Assembly: GCF_958979055.1 (NCBI RefSeq)
Contig: NC_084886.1
Location: 51,667,654 to 51,731,653 of the forward strand
Direction of reading: 5' to 3'
From: Alnus glutinosa
Lineage: Eukaryota; Streptophyta; Magnoliopsida; Fagales; Betulaceae
DNA: 64,000 nucleotides
Shown here: positions 1 to 9,953 of the stretch, piece after piece
Layout: each line of letters begins with the position of its first letter
How positions within the stretch are numbered: the first letter of the stretch is position 1
Made by a program: the position numbers and the translations under genes
Notes under the pieces: model-generated
The model's database searches: none
What the model saw: the letters and a program-made list of their open reading frames with translations, nothing else
What the model was told of the DNA's origin: nothing

Positions 1-137
1 TGGAAATGAACGTAAAATATGTATATAAAAGTGAGAAACTATTTTATTCCACAAAAAATAAAAATGAACATATTTTATTTGGTTATAGATGAAAAACAAA
101 GAAAATAAATCAAATAGTATAAACAATTTATATATTG

Positions 138-146
138 AAAAATTAA
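138..146 (+). repeat. 9-bp target-site duplication, left
   Basis: AAAAATTAA directly abuts the left end of the inserted element and is repeated exactly at 1974-1982. Nine bases is the duplication size typical of Mutator-like transposons. Confidence 0.85.
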
Positions 147-1973
147 GGGTTAAAGACATATTTGGTACCTGTGGTTTAAAAACTTTATTTTGTGGTATTT
201 CAGTTTCAATTCGCATCATAGATAGTACCTGGGTTTTGAGAAAAGACAAATTTGATATTTCCGCTGATTTTTCCGTCTAATATTTAACGGTCTGTTACGT
301 GTGAACCACTTAGGGTTGACACGTGGCACAATATAAAAAAAAAAATTAATTAAAAAGTTAAAATTAATAAAACTTAAAAAAAAGAAAAAAAGAAAAAGAA
401 AAAAGAGAAACGTGGGTTGGTTTTGGTGCACAGGAATTCAGAGAGAGGAAGAGTTGATGATGAAACGAAGTCTCCTCCTCCGATCCTCCTCCTCCACGAA
501 GATGCTCTTTGGTACAAGGAGGCCAAGTAACGAAAGCTATGATTTTACAGTTTGGCTTCTGATCAACTTTGAATCTAACAGAGGAAGACGATGGCGCTTC
601 ATTGATTTCTCTGTACAGTCCAGAAACTGTTGCCCATGAATGGTGTAGGACATTAGAGGTCACAACCAAACTTCCCGGCCAATTCCAACCCACTGCTAAA
701 TCAACGAAAAAAATAGTAAAGAAATTGTGATGCAATCGGATTTCCACGGTCAAGAAACAAAACGAAGAAAAGAAACAAAAAAAAAATAAAAAATAAAATA
801 AAATTGCAATGGGTTTCTTCTTACAAGGGAGAATATCGGTTCATCCTCTATGGCTTTGTTAGATCCGGTTACAGACAGCGAAAAGCTGAAAAAAACTTTG
901 AGTTATTATAAACAATAACGAGAAATTAGAATCAGTTAAGTCTTCACGGAGAAAATGGTTATGGCCATGTCCATGTGTTCTACCGGCCAGTGCAGTTGAA
1001 GCCTGTTTTTCTGTTTCTTTGTTGTGTGTTGCAGTTGTTTTCTTATGCAGCCTTATCTGTTTTTTTAGATCAAAATTTGGTTTGTAAAAGTTATTTTATG
1101 TCTTTTTAGATCAAAATCTGGTTTGTAAAGGTTATTTTATAGCTAAGAATGTATGTTATCTTCTAGATTAAGTAGAGGTTCATGTACAGTAGAGTAGATG
1201 CATATTCTGTTGTCTAGGTTATCTTTTAGCAGCTATAATTTGTTATGGTTTGAGTCTGACTTTATCTGGATAGAGGAAATTCTAATCCTTGTACCTCTAA
1301 CTTAGTTTATTAGAAAATTTTATAACCTTGAACAGTAGACCGTTTGGTCTCTTTTTTATATGTTGGAAGAGATTTTTAAATCAAAAAGAAGAAGAAGAAA
1401 GAATCAGTCCAAGTCTTCGTCAACTAACCATGGGGTGGTTTGGCCACCCCAGGCTTGAGCACCCTTTTCTTAAATGTTTTTTAAAATTTTTTTTAATTAA
1501 TTTCTAAAATTTTTATTTTTTGAAGTTTTATTAATTTTTATTTTTTAATTAATGTTTAAAGTTTTTATTTTTATTTTTTAATATTGTGCCACGTGTAAGG
1601 AGGGAGGGAGGGGGGGGGGATGGCCTACCACCCAAATTTCTTAAAAAAAAAAATTATAAGGTGGGAAAAAATAAAAAATAAAAAATATAAGGTAAAAATA
1701 AAAATCTAGCTTACTTGGCTCCTACTAAATTTTTTTTTTTGCCCATTGGCCCCTGCCCATAAGAATTTCTAGCTCCGTCCCTAGCCACGTGTCAACCCTT
1801 AGTGGTTGACACGTGACAGACTGTTAAATATTGGACCAAAAAATAGACGGAGGCACCAAGTTTATCTTTTCTCAAAATCCAGGTACTATCTGGTCTATCT
1901 ATTATGAGAATTAAAACTAAATTATCAAAAAATAAAATTTTTAAACCACAAGTACCCAATATGTCTTTAACCC
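147..1973. mobile_element. Foldback Mutator-like element, 1.83 kb
   Basis: The ends are GGGTTAAAGACATAT and its complement. The terminal inverted repeats are about 180-200 bp and imperfect (147-330 against 1786-1973). Perfect 9-bp duplications flank them. Both arms carry a G-box hairpin (arms 1786-1797 and 1804-1815 on the right). No transposase frame is visible, so the element is non-autonomous. The interior is not terminal repeat. It contains a 41-bp tandem repeat (1062-1102, 1103-1142), a GGGGTGG..CCACCCC-type palindrome near 1434-1450 and GC-richer stretches at 410-700 and 940-1010 that could be captured host sequence. The capture is speculation; the element call is firm. Confidence 0.85.
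1062..1142. repeat. 41-bp tandem repeat, two copies
   Basis: The unit starting TTTTTAGATCAAAAT occurs at 1062 and again at 1103 with a few substitutions. It lies inside the foldback element. Confidence 0.8.
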
Positions 1974-1982
1974 AAAAATTAA
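1974..1982 (+). repeat. 9-bp target-site duplication, right
   Basis: AAAAATTAA, an exact copy of 138-146, directly follows the right terminus of the element. Confidence 0.85.
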
Positions 1983-2814
1983 AGAAAAACCATAGGTTAT
2001 GCACTTGAAGAGATTTCCTTAAGGATATTTTTGAAAAAAATAAATATTTCTTACCTTATGCTTAAGAGTAAACGAAATATAAAAATCTCGTATTCTCGAT
2101 AATCATACCAAATTTCTAACAATTTTCAAACATTAGAATAGTCACATTCATGAAATTCAAGATTTACAAGTATCACATTTATAGGAATGCGGCTGTTGAG
2201 AACAATATTAAATTCTGCAAATCAAACACCACATTAGTGATATCCAATAGAGAGATTACCCTAAAACGGGATATTTGCTGCATTGAAATCCAATGACAAA
2301 AATACAAAGTTAAAGGATACATATCTCTTCAAGCTACCATCTAATTATTAATATTTCATTAAACTATTAATTGTCTCGATATGTCTCTTAATGGCCTGTG
2401 TTACCCTTTGAAGTTTGAACCCAATTTTACTCAGAGGTGCAAGATACATATTTATTTATTCTGATTAGACGTAGGAGTGTTTTTTACGTGCGTGATCGGC
2501 GGACAGTTTCCACTCCCATATAAACCTTCGGTCCAAAGCATAGGACTATACGAGCAGTCGAGCACGGAGCAACGTTCCAGTTCTAGAATAGAAGACCCAC
2601 CATTCTCTATTGCGGCTATAAACAAAAGACTTTCTTCTCGATGACTCAGCCCCATTTCGGGGAGATTACAGGAGCTCCCCTTTTCAAACCTCGTTTTCTC
2701 CACTGAGTCTACTCTAGAATCTAGATCCATAAAAAAGCGGTTCGCCAACTTTCTACAAGTCATTGACATTGAACCGGTCCAAATCTATTTTTGACACAAT
2801 AAATAAATGAGGAG

Positions 2815-3332
2815 GTTTTATTTGGCTATGGATAAAAAAAATTAAAAAAAAAAAAAATTCAAACAGTATTAACAATTTATATATTAACAAATTAAAGAAA
2901 CACTACGGTTTATTCATAATTTTTCTTCCACATGCCAATTTTTAATTAATTTTGTATCAACATTTTTATGCACTTGAAGACATAAATATAAAGTATTTTT
3001 TTTTTTAAATGATACATATTTCTTACGTGATGTCTAAGAGTAAACCAAACATAAGAATCTCATATTCTCTCTATAATCTTACATGATGCATAGGAGTAAA
3101 CCAAATATAAGAGTAGTATTTTTATTTTTTATTTTTTTTCACTATGCAGACTTGGCATAGTTTTATTAACCGTTAAATCAACTATTATTAAAAAAATTCT
3201 AATAACTACTAGACCCTATCATATTAACATAATAAGATAAAAATGAGACATTGGTAGAGTAGATAACATTAATATTAACAAAAAAAATAATAATTACAAA
3301 ACACTAAAAAATTACTTTTACTTTTGTATTAC

Positions 3333-3373
<41 letters not shown>

Positions 3374-3720
3374 ATTAGCTAGCTGTTGCCTAAATTAATT
3401 ACATGTCCGTTTATCCTTTGAATTAACCCAAATTTCCTCAAGATGTAGGAGTTTTTTTTTCCGCCCAGGCAGTGACACAAGCCTTCGGTCCAAATTAGCA
3501 TACGAGCACCGTCTAGAAGACCCACTATTGTTTTTGTGGCTACAATAAAAGAGTTTAATTTCTTCTCGATGACTTATCATAAGAAAGTCCCCATTTCGGA
3601 GAGATTACAGTTTGCTTCACTTTTAAAACGTTTCATTTATTTACTCTCCTTAATTTCCAGATACAATATTCAAAAAGCTGTTCCCCAACTTTGTACAAAT
3701 CCTTGACATTGAACTGGTCC
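2815..3720. repeat. Tandem segment, copy 2 (holds the empty site)
   Basis: This is the direct repeat of 71-2780 without the inserted element. Around 2888-2900 it has the continuous sequence CAAATTAAAGAAACAC where copy 1 carries the transposon between two AAAAATTAA copies. It therefore represents the pre-insertion state of the site. Confidence 0.7.
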
Positions 3721-4383
3721 AATTCCAAATCTAGTTTTGAATGTTTCACCCATGAATTTTCAAAAAGTTCTTACTTCTTGTCGTGTTGGATTGGTACGAC
3801 ACTAATTTCGGATTCTATTTTTTTCCCCATAAGATATAAATTAATAATTAAGGTAAAAAGGCACCCTCACTACATAAAAATTTATTGAATGATATCATAT
3901 GGCTATAACCTTGCCACGTGACAAGCATCCAAGGGATCATTTTCTCTTCTTTTCACTCTCAATTCTATTTTTAATTTAGAGTTATTATTTACTTCAGCAT
4001 CGAAATTTATTTGATCTCTCTGGAATCTGACTTTTTTTTTTTTTTTTTTTTTTTTAAATCATTTTCTCTTATTTGCAGGTGATCTGTCGTTGGTCTACTG
4101 TTCGAAAAACTGCTTCAACACATATAAATAAAATAAACATAATTCTTCTGAATGGTTGGTTCGCAGCCCCACCCAATACAATAATAAAACAATTACTAAT
4201 TTTTTTCAATTAAATATATCAGATTTACCAAAAACTATTATAATTTTGTAAAATAATAAATGATCTATGACGTACTCTAACCCATTTATAAAATTATATA
4301 TGAATGCTATGTTTGAGATAAATATAGTAGTTCTGTAGTTGGGTCCATTGATGACACATTGACACTAAAGAAATGAATAGGTC

Positions 4384-4422
<39 letters not shown>

Positions 4423-4517
4423 GATAATAGGGAAGTTGCATGCATGGTTGGCTGGAGCCTTAGCAATTGTCTAAGCCCCCAATTGAATAAGGCTCTCAAT
4501 TAATAATTATACAATAA

Positions 4518-4548
<31 letters not shown>

Positions 4549-5251
4549 TAAAAAAATTAAAGCTCAAAAAGCATTTTAAGGCTCTAATATGGAAAAAAGT
4601 TAATAAAATACTCTTTAATTAAGGCATGTACTTACTAATTGTACAATAAAGGTTATTTCCAAAACAAATTTTAAGACTCTAATATAGTAAAAATTTAATA
4701 AATAGTTTATAACTAAGGTTTTCAATCATGGTAATTAAAAGTAATTACAAATTAAAAGTCTCATTATTTACGTTCAGAAAAAAAAAATCAATAAATTATT
4801 GAAAACTTCCACTTATTTACTCTTTTTAAAAGCTCACTCATGAAATTAGTCCAACATGCATAATTTGTTGTATGACGTTTCTTTGAATTGAATATTTAGA
4901 AAAATATGAAAAGTCTTCAAAGTCCATAAATTCTCATTGTTTGCATTGTGCATAATAAATAGAATTACACCATCGGTGAGTTTTAGTGTCAAATAATTTT
5001 TTCTGCATTATGTTCTATTTCATATCAATCTTTATATAATTTATTTTCATTTTTTTCTTTAAATCTTATTATTTAATGTATTTGAATCAAGTGATAAGTC
5101 ATTTTATATCTAATAAGTTATTAAAAAAATTTAAATACACAAGAAAGCACTCTAATTAATATATTAAATAAAAAAAAATATATAATATAAATATTAAAAA
5201 AAATTAATTTAATAAATATTTAAATATAAAAAAAAAAACCCTCACTTATAC
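3721..5251. other. Gene-free AT-rich stretch
   Basis: I see no gene. The stretch is strongly A+T-rich with two (AT)n microsatellites (about 4387-4418 and 4522-4547), a poly-T run near 4031 and scattered AT-rich repeat debris. Confidence 0.6.
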
Positions 5252-5960
5252 TCCGTTTGTTTCGACGTAAAATGATTTCCGTCGTAAAATGATTTTGACG
5301 AAATTATTTTCAGAAAAAATGATTTTCTTGAAAATATTTTTCGGTGTTTGGTTCACACGAAAAAATTACGAAATGTAAAAATCAGAGTTTAACAAAAGTC
5401 GTCGGAATCCGGCAACGTCCGGTCGCCGTCGCCGGATTCCGGCGAAAAAGTTTGACCGGATCCGACCAAAATGGCCGGATCCTGGCCGTTTTGGCCAGAT
5501 CCGGCTGGATCAATAGTCGGATCCGTCCAGATCCGGCCGGATCCCGGCCGGCTTGGCCGGAAACCGGTAAATTCCGGCCGGAATTTGGTCATCCCGTGGC
5601 CGGATTCCGGCGCCAGCACAATTCTGGTAACCTTATTCCGGCGACCGGATGTTCTCGGACTCCGGCGCCGACTGGATTCCGATGACCGGATGTTGTCGGA
5701 CTTCGACGCTGACCGAATTCCGACGACCGATAATTGTTAAATTCTGACGATCGGATATCAAACATGCGTATAAGGACGAAGAGTTTTATTTCGGAAAACG
5801 ATTTACGGTTTTAAAAATCGTAAATCGTTTTTCGAAAATTAAAGAAGTTTTTACGGTCAAACCGAAAATGATTTTCGTTGACCATTATTTTCGCCTCTAC
5901 CAAACACCGGAAAATGCCGAAATCGTTTTCCAAAAATCATTTTACGTCGAAACAAACGGA
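5252..5960. mobile_element. Inverted-repeat element with GC-rich core
   Basis: The terminal inverted repeats are 27 bp and perfect (5252-5278 and 5934-5960), beginning TCCGTTTGTTTCGACG. An inner inverted block (CGGTGTTTGG near 5343, CCAAACACCG near 5920) extends the foldback. The core (about 5400-5760) is unusually GC-rich and built from CCGGATCC / GGCCGG-like modules, in a window that is otherwise A+T-rich. There is no transposase frame and no clean target-site duplication. Three overlapping open frames in the core are low-complexity by-products. The family is undetermined: MITE or non-autonomous DNA transposon. Confidence 0.75.
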
Positions 5961-7522
5961 ACATTAAACTTGCAGCTTTAAACCTTAAAATTTATCGAGG
6001 AACAGGCCAAGTTGCATGCATGGTGAGTCAGGTTGATTAAGCCAGTAAATTTAACTTTGATGAGAATGGTCAATGGTCTTAATTAAAAGAGGAAAGCTTC
6101 TCGACACCCTCCTTCAACATACATCTTCCTTTTCTTCTTTTATGACTGAGACCGTGAGACGTTAGACACACGGACGGACCCACGGGGGGCAGGGGCCCCG
6201 AAGCTCCGTCCTAAATGCTCATGATATATATTGGTGGATGTATCGGACCAAATTATCAGGATCTAGCATCGAGACTTAGTAGGACAAGCTGGTTGCCTTA
6301 TATTTATATATTGAGAAAAACAGAAAAGCCAGCTGCTTTATATTTAAAAATAGAAATATATATATATATATAATTTAAATCGACCTCCCACGTTGGAATC
6401 TGTACTAATGTACCTAGTAGTTTACACATATGGCAGTAAAGCAACCCATTTTTTTTTTTTTTTAATGACATTTGTATATTTTAAGAGAGTTGTAATTTCT
6501 TCGCGATACGTAGAGTTGTGTAATTTGATTAAGTGATTAAATTTATCAATTTTTATTTGCTTAAGTTTTTAGGATAAGTGGTGATTTAATATGGTATCAG
6601 GGCCAAAGGTTCTGAGTTCGAACCTTGATTCCGTCATTTACTTTATATTTCAATTAAATATTACATGTATTGGATCTCACCTATTAAAAAGAAGTTTGAA
6701 CCCATACATGAGGGAGATTATTAAAGTATTTTGATTAAGTGATTAAATTTACCCCTCAACCCAATGAGTGATTTAACACTACATACGAAAACAATAGTCT
6801 TCAAAGACAAATAGAGTTGAAAGATTACGTCAGAAAAACCTCAAAACCCAGTTAGAGAGTGATTAACGGAAGAATAACGGATATCAATCTTCAAAGAAGT
6901 TGACATTAAATCTAATTCAAAACAAAATTTCTGAAAGAATATACTCGAAATTTCTGTTTCTTTCCTCTATAACAATTTAGCATTTCTCTCGCCTCATAGA
7001 GCATACACAAAATTTTCTAAAAGCCTAATCAGATTGATTTTTCTAAACTTATACTTAGATTTTAATATCGATCTATTGCTTTCCTTTGTGCATTAAACTC
7101 ATAATAAGCTTGACTTGATTTTTTTTTTTTTAAAAAAAAAAATTAAAAATATTGAATTAAACAATTAAGAGCAGGAGGTTGAAGGAAAAAAAGAAAGAAA
7201 GAAGAGAGTACGAGATTGAAGAATAAAAAAGGTGCTTATTATGTTGCCTTTTAAATTTAACAGATTTTTTTTTTTTTTTTTTTTTTTTTTATAAATTCAA
7301 AACAATGTAATTTTCTTTTTCATCTAAAAGATTGGTTACACAATAAGAATGATTCACTCATTATCCATAAACATATCCAAAAAATGAAAAATAATTACAC
7401 TAAATTGACACTTTTTAAAATTTAAGAATATGATTATAAAAGTGATAAAAGATTAGAGATAATAAGTGAAATTTTTCCGAACAAATATAATACAAACTGT
7501 TGTCTATAAGTGAGGTTTAAAT
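5961..7522. other. Gene-free stretch with repeat debris
   Basis: I see no gene. Near 6170-6220 there is a GC-rich patch with GGACGGACCC and AGCTCCGTCC, similar to the transposon-end-like text at 1774 and 63950. A dispersed repeat lies at 6520-6780, and poly-T or poly-A runs at 7118-7145 and 7265-7290. Confidence 0.5.
6520..6780 (+). repeat. Dispersed repeat with PBS-like motif
   Basis: It contains TGATTTAATATGGTATCAG, GAGTTCGAACCTTG and TTTCAATTAAATATT, and ends GATTAAGTGATTAAATTTA then TGATTTAACAC. Related but diverged text occurs at about 59630-59825 on the same strand and about 16860-17340 on the opposite strand. TGGTATCAG resembles the initiator-Met primer-binding site of plant LTR elements, and GTTCGAACC resembles a tRNA B box, so an LTR or SINE relic is possible. 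No coding part is present. Confidence 0.5.
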
Positions 7523-7531
7523 TATTATTTA
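7523..7531 (+). repeat. 9-bp target-site duplication, left
   Basis: TATTATTTA borders the element at 7532-8102 and is repeated exactly at 8103-8111. Confidence 0.85.
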
Positions 7532-8102
7532 GGGTTAAATACCCCAGAGGTACCTGAGTTTTACGTGTTTTTAAATTTAGTACCTCAGTTTCATTTTGTA
7601 TCACAGGTAGTACCTGAATTTGGAAGAAAAAAACCCTAAGTAGTACCTGTCAGATTTCTCGTGGGAATTTCAACTTCTCGCCACGTGTCAACCGCTGAAG
7701 TTGACACGTGGCACCACATAAAAAAAAATTAAAAAAATGTTTAAAATTAAAAAAAAGAAAAAAAAAAAAGAAAAAAAGAAAAAAAAAAGAGGGGTGGCTG
7801 AGCCACCCCCTTGGCCGGTCTGGGGTGGCCGAACCACCCCCGCGGCCCTAGGGGGTGGTTCGGCCACCCCCTAGGGCCAAAACCCTTCAAATTTTTTTTT
7901 TTTTTTTTCAACTGTGGGGTGGCCGAACCACCCCCTATGGGGTTGACATGTGGCGAGAAGTTGAAATTTGGACGAGAAATCTGACAGGTACTACCTAGAG
8001 CTTTTTTCTTCCAAATTCAAGTACTACCTGTGATACGAAATGAAACTGAGGTACTAAATTTAAAAACACGTAAAACTCAGGTACCTCTGGAATATTTAAC
8101 CC
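7532..8102. mobile_element. Foldback Mutator-like MITE, 571 bp
   Basis: Perfect 9-bp target-site duplications flank long (about 180 bp) terminal inverted repeats that begin GGGTTAAATA and contain GAGGTACCTGAG. A subterminal hairpin has perfect 13-bp arms with a G-box (7680-7692 and 7700-7712, loop of seven). The centre (about 7790-7935) is a run of GGGGTGGC..GCCACCCC palindromes separated by a poly-T tract. The ends resemble those of the 147-1973 element (GGGTTAAA). No protein is encoded. Confidence 0.88.
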
Positions 8103-8111
8103 TATTATTTA
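8103..8111 (+). repeat. 9-bp target-site duplication, right
   Basis: TATTATTTA, an exact copy of 7523-7531. Confidence 0.85.
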
Positions 8112-8437
8112 TCGAAAGGATATATATTTTGTGTATGTTCATGTTTAAAGAAGATATATGTTTGTTAATCTGTGTGGAGTAGTTCTCTTTTTTTGGAAAA
8201 AGTGTTAGTTATAATAAAATCATATTTTTATTCTTCTACTATTTTACTCTGATCTGAAAGTATCAATCAGTTTATAAATAATCTCTTGCTTAAAAAATTA
8301 ATTAACACTAACATATCAACCACGTAAAATAATAATGATATAAAAGTGTGATTTATAGTTTGGTCCACAATAATCTTCCATACTAAGGAAAAATAAATAA
8401 ATACCTGCACAAAATACGCTTGTTTGCATTCCCTCGT

Positions 8438-8955
8438 AAGAGCATTTCCAGTAGCCTCATTAAAATAAATTTTTTAACTATTTTGATGAGCCAATTTGAT
8501 GAAAACACTAAAAAATCATTCCCAACAGCTTCACCACTTTAACAAAAAAGTTTTAGTGAGTGAAAATACTCACCAATTTTGATGAGTAATATTCACTCAC
8601 CAACTCTCTCATCAATTTTGTTTCTCATTTCTCTCTCACATGATCAGCACATTTTTTTCCTTTTTTCTCCCATCTCTCTCACACGATCATGAACATGAAG
8701 GTTTCTTTGTCTCTGACATAAACTTTATAATTATTTCATTTATCTTTTCTTTATTTCTTTCTTGAATTTGGTTGAGAAGCAAATGAAAACTTCTTTGAAT
8801 TTCTTAGCAATGATCTAATCTCAAGATGAAGGTGTATGGTAGCTTGTTGTATAAAAAGATTAAATAGTAAAAAAATAAAGAAATCTGAAAAAAAAAAATT
8901 ATTTAAACGGAATAATGACTAGTTAAATTGTGAGGCTGTTGGAAAAATTTTTAAA
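8438..8955. mobile_element. Probable MITE (AGAGCATTTCCA type)
   Basis: The left end AGAGCATTTCCAGTAGCCTC pairs with TGAGGCTGTTGGAAAA near 8930-8946. AGAGCAT..CCA starts of this kind are common in plant hAT- or PIF-like MITEs. Related text continues to about 9045, so the right end is uncertain. Confidence 0.5.
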
Positions 8956-9421
8956 AAGTGACTTACCATAATAGAGAAATGTAATTTTTAATTACTTTAT
9001 TAGTGAGTAAAATTTGATGAAACTACTAAAAATTCTCTAAAACGAATCTACCCAATTGTTAACGTAAGCAGAGGTTTGAAGTTAACGTCACGCTCGCGTC
9101 ATCACCTTGTCCTCATCACTTTATCTCTCTCTGTGTCCTACGTGGAAATAGCACCACTTCTAGTAACTGTAAGATAACGCGGAGCAGGGTTGAAGATTCT
9201 TGGTCTCCTCGTCACCAAGCTCCGAAACTCTGACTTTCTTTTTCATTATTATTATTATTGTTTTTTATGCACCTCTATGACCCCGCATTTGCCTTCATCA
9301 ATTCAAAAAAGTTCCGAGGAAATGGTCAGCAATTGGACTTGCTCACTATTTGAACCTCTTGCGGGACAATTCCTATGACCAAAGACCGGTCTCAATGAAG
9401 AAAATCCACTCTCCTATTCTC

Positions 9422-9427
9422 GGTCAA
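9422..9427 (-). promoter_or_regulatory. W-box core upstream of WRKY gene
   Basis: GGTCAA on the plus strand is TTGACC on the minus strand, the core bound by WRKY factors. It is about 530 bp upstream of the WRKY start codon. TTGACT also occurs at 9933-9938, only 16 bp before the ATG and probably within the leader. Self-regulation is common in WRKY genes but is inferred here. Confidence 0.35.
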
Positions 9428-9953
9428 ACTTAATTTCTCTCTTTTCTTTTACCCTTTCCGAAATTCCAAATCTGAGGCTTCCTTAAATGCCACAATCAGA
9501 CTGTCCCTCCTTCCTCACGCTTTCATCTTTCCTTTTACTCGTCCTCCATAGATTCTTCCTTGTTCTGATCGACAATCCCAAAGCACAATAAACTGATCAC
9601 TACTGCCTTCTTCTTCTTTAGCGCTCCGTTTTTGTTTGTTTTAGACAATGTTTCTGGCCTTTTGCAAGAAACCCGTTTGCAAAAGCTTTTCATAAATGTC
9701 CAAATTTTGCAGTTAAAGCAAAAACAGCCTCCTTTTAGCATCGATTTTCGAAACCCAACTCGTATTTTCGCTAAACTTTGCATGCCTTTCTAGCTTTCTC
9801 ATTTTATTGGCCTTTTTTTTTTTTTTTTTTGTCTTGTAGAGATTGTTTTATTCCAATCTCTCGCTTTTCTCCCCAACAAAAGCTAGCACAGCGAACCGTC
9901 AGGCTGTTTTTGAGCAAACATTTGTCCTATCCTTGACTTGTTTTTGTGGTTCA

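Larger units (their letters stand above)
71..2780. repeat. Tandem segment, copy 1 (split by a MULE)
   Basis: About 870 bp of this stretch (71-146 plus 1983-2780) is repeated directly at 2815-3720. The two copies share ordered blocks: TTTTATTTGG, ATGCACTTGAAGA, CTTCGGTCCAAA, TTTCTTCTCGATGACT, CATTTCGG.GAGATTACAG and GAAC.GGTCC. Copy 1 is interrupted by the inserted element at 147-1973. A 105-codon open frame lies on the minus strand (2452-2769), but it is not conserved as an open frame in the other copy, so I do not call a gene. Origin unknown. Confidence 0.7.

Noticed and set aside
2452-2769. 105-codon minus-strand frame
   Set aside because: The tandem copy at 3440-3720 does not keep the frame open and no domain is visible, so coding is unlikely.
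5344-5740. Three overlapping frames in the GC-rich element
   Set aside because: They are low-complexity translations of CCGG-type modules, open on both strands, inside a foldback transposon.
6590-6640. tRNA-like GGTTCGAA-type motif
   Set aside because: The motif is part of a dispersed repeat; no cloverleaf arms can be formed around it, so it is not a tRNA gene.
9843-9953. Upstream in-frame ATG of the WRKY gene
   Set aside because: It would add 37 residues (MFYSNLSLFS...) with no counterpart in WRKY41/53-type proteins, which begin at the WEQK block.
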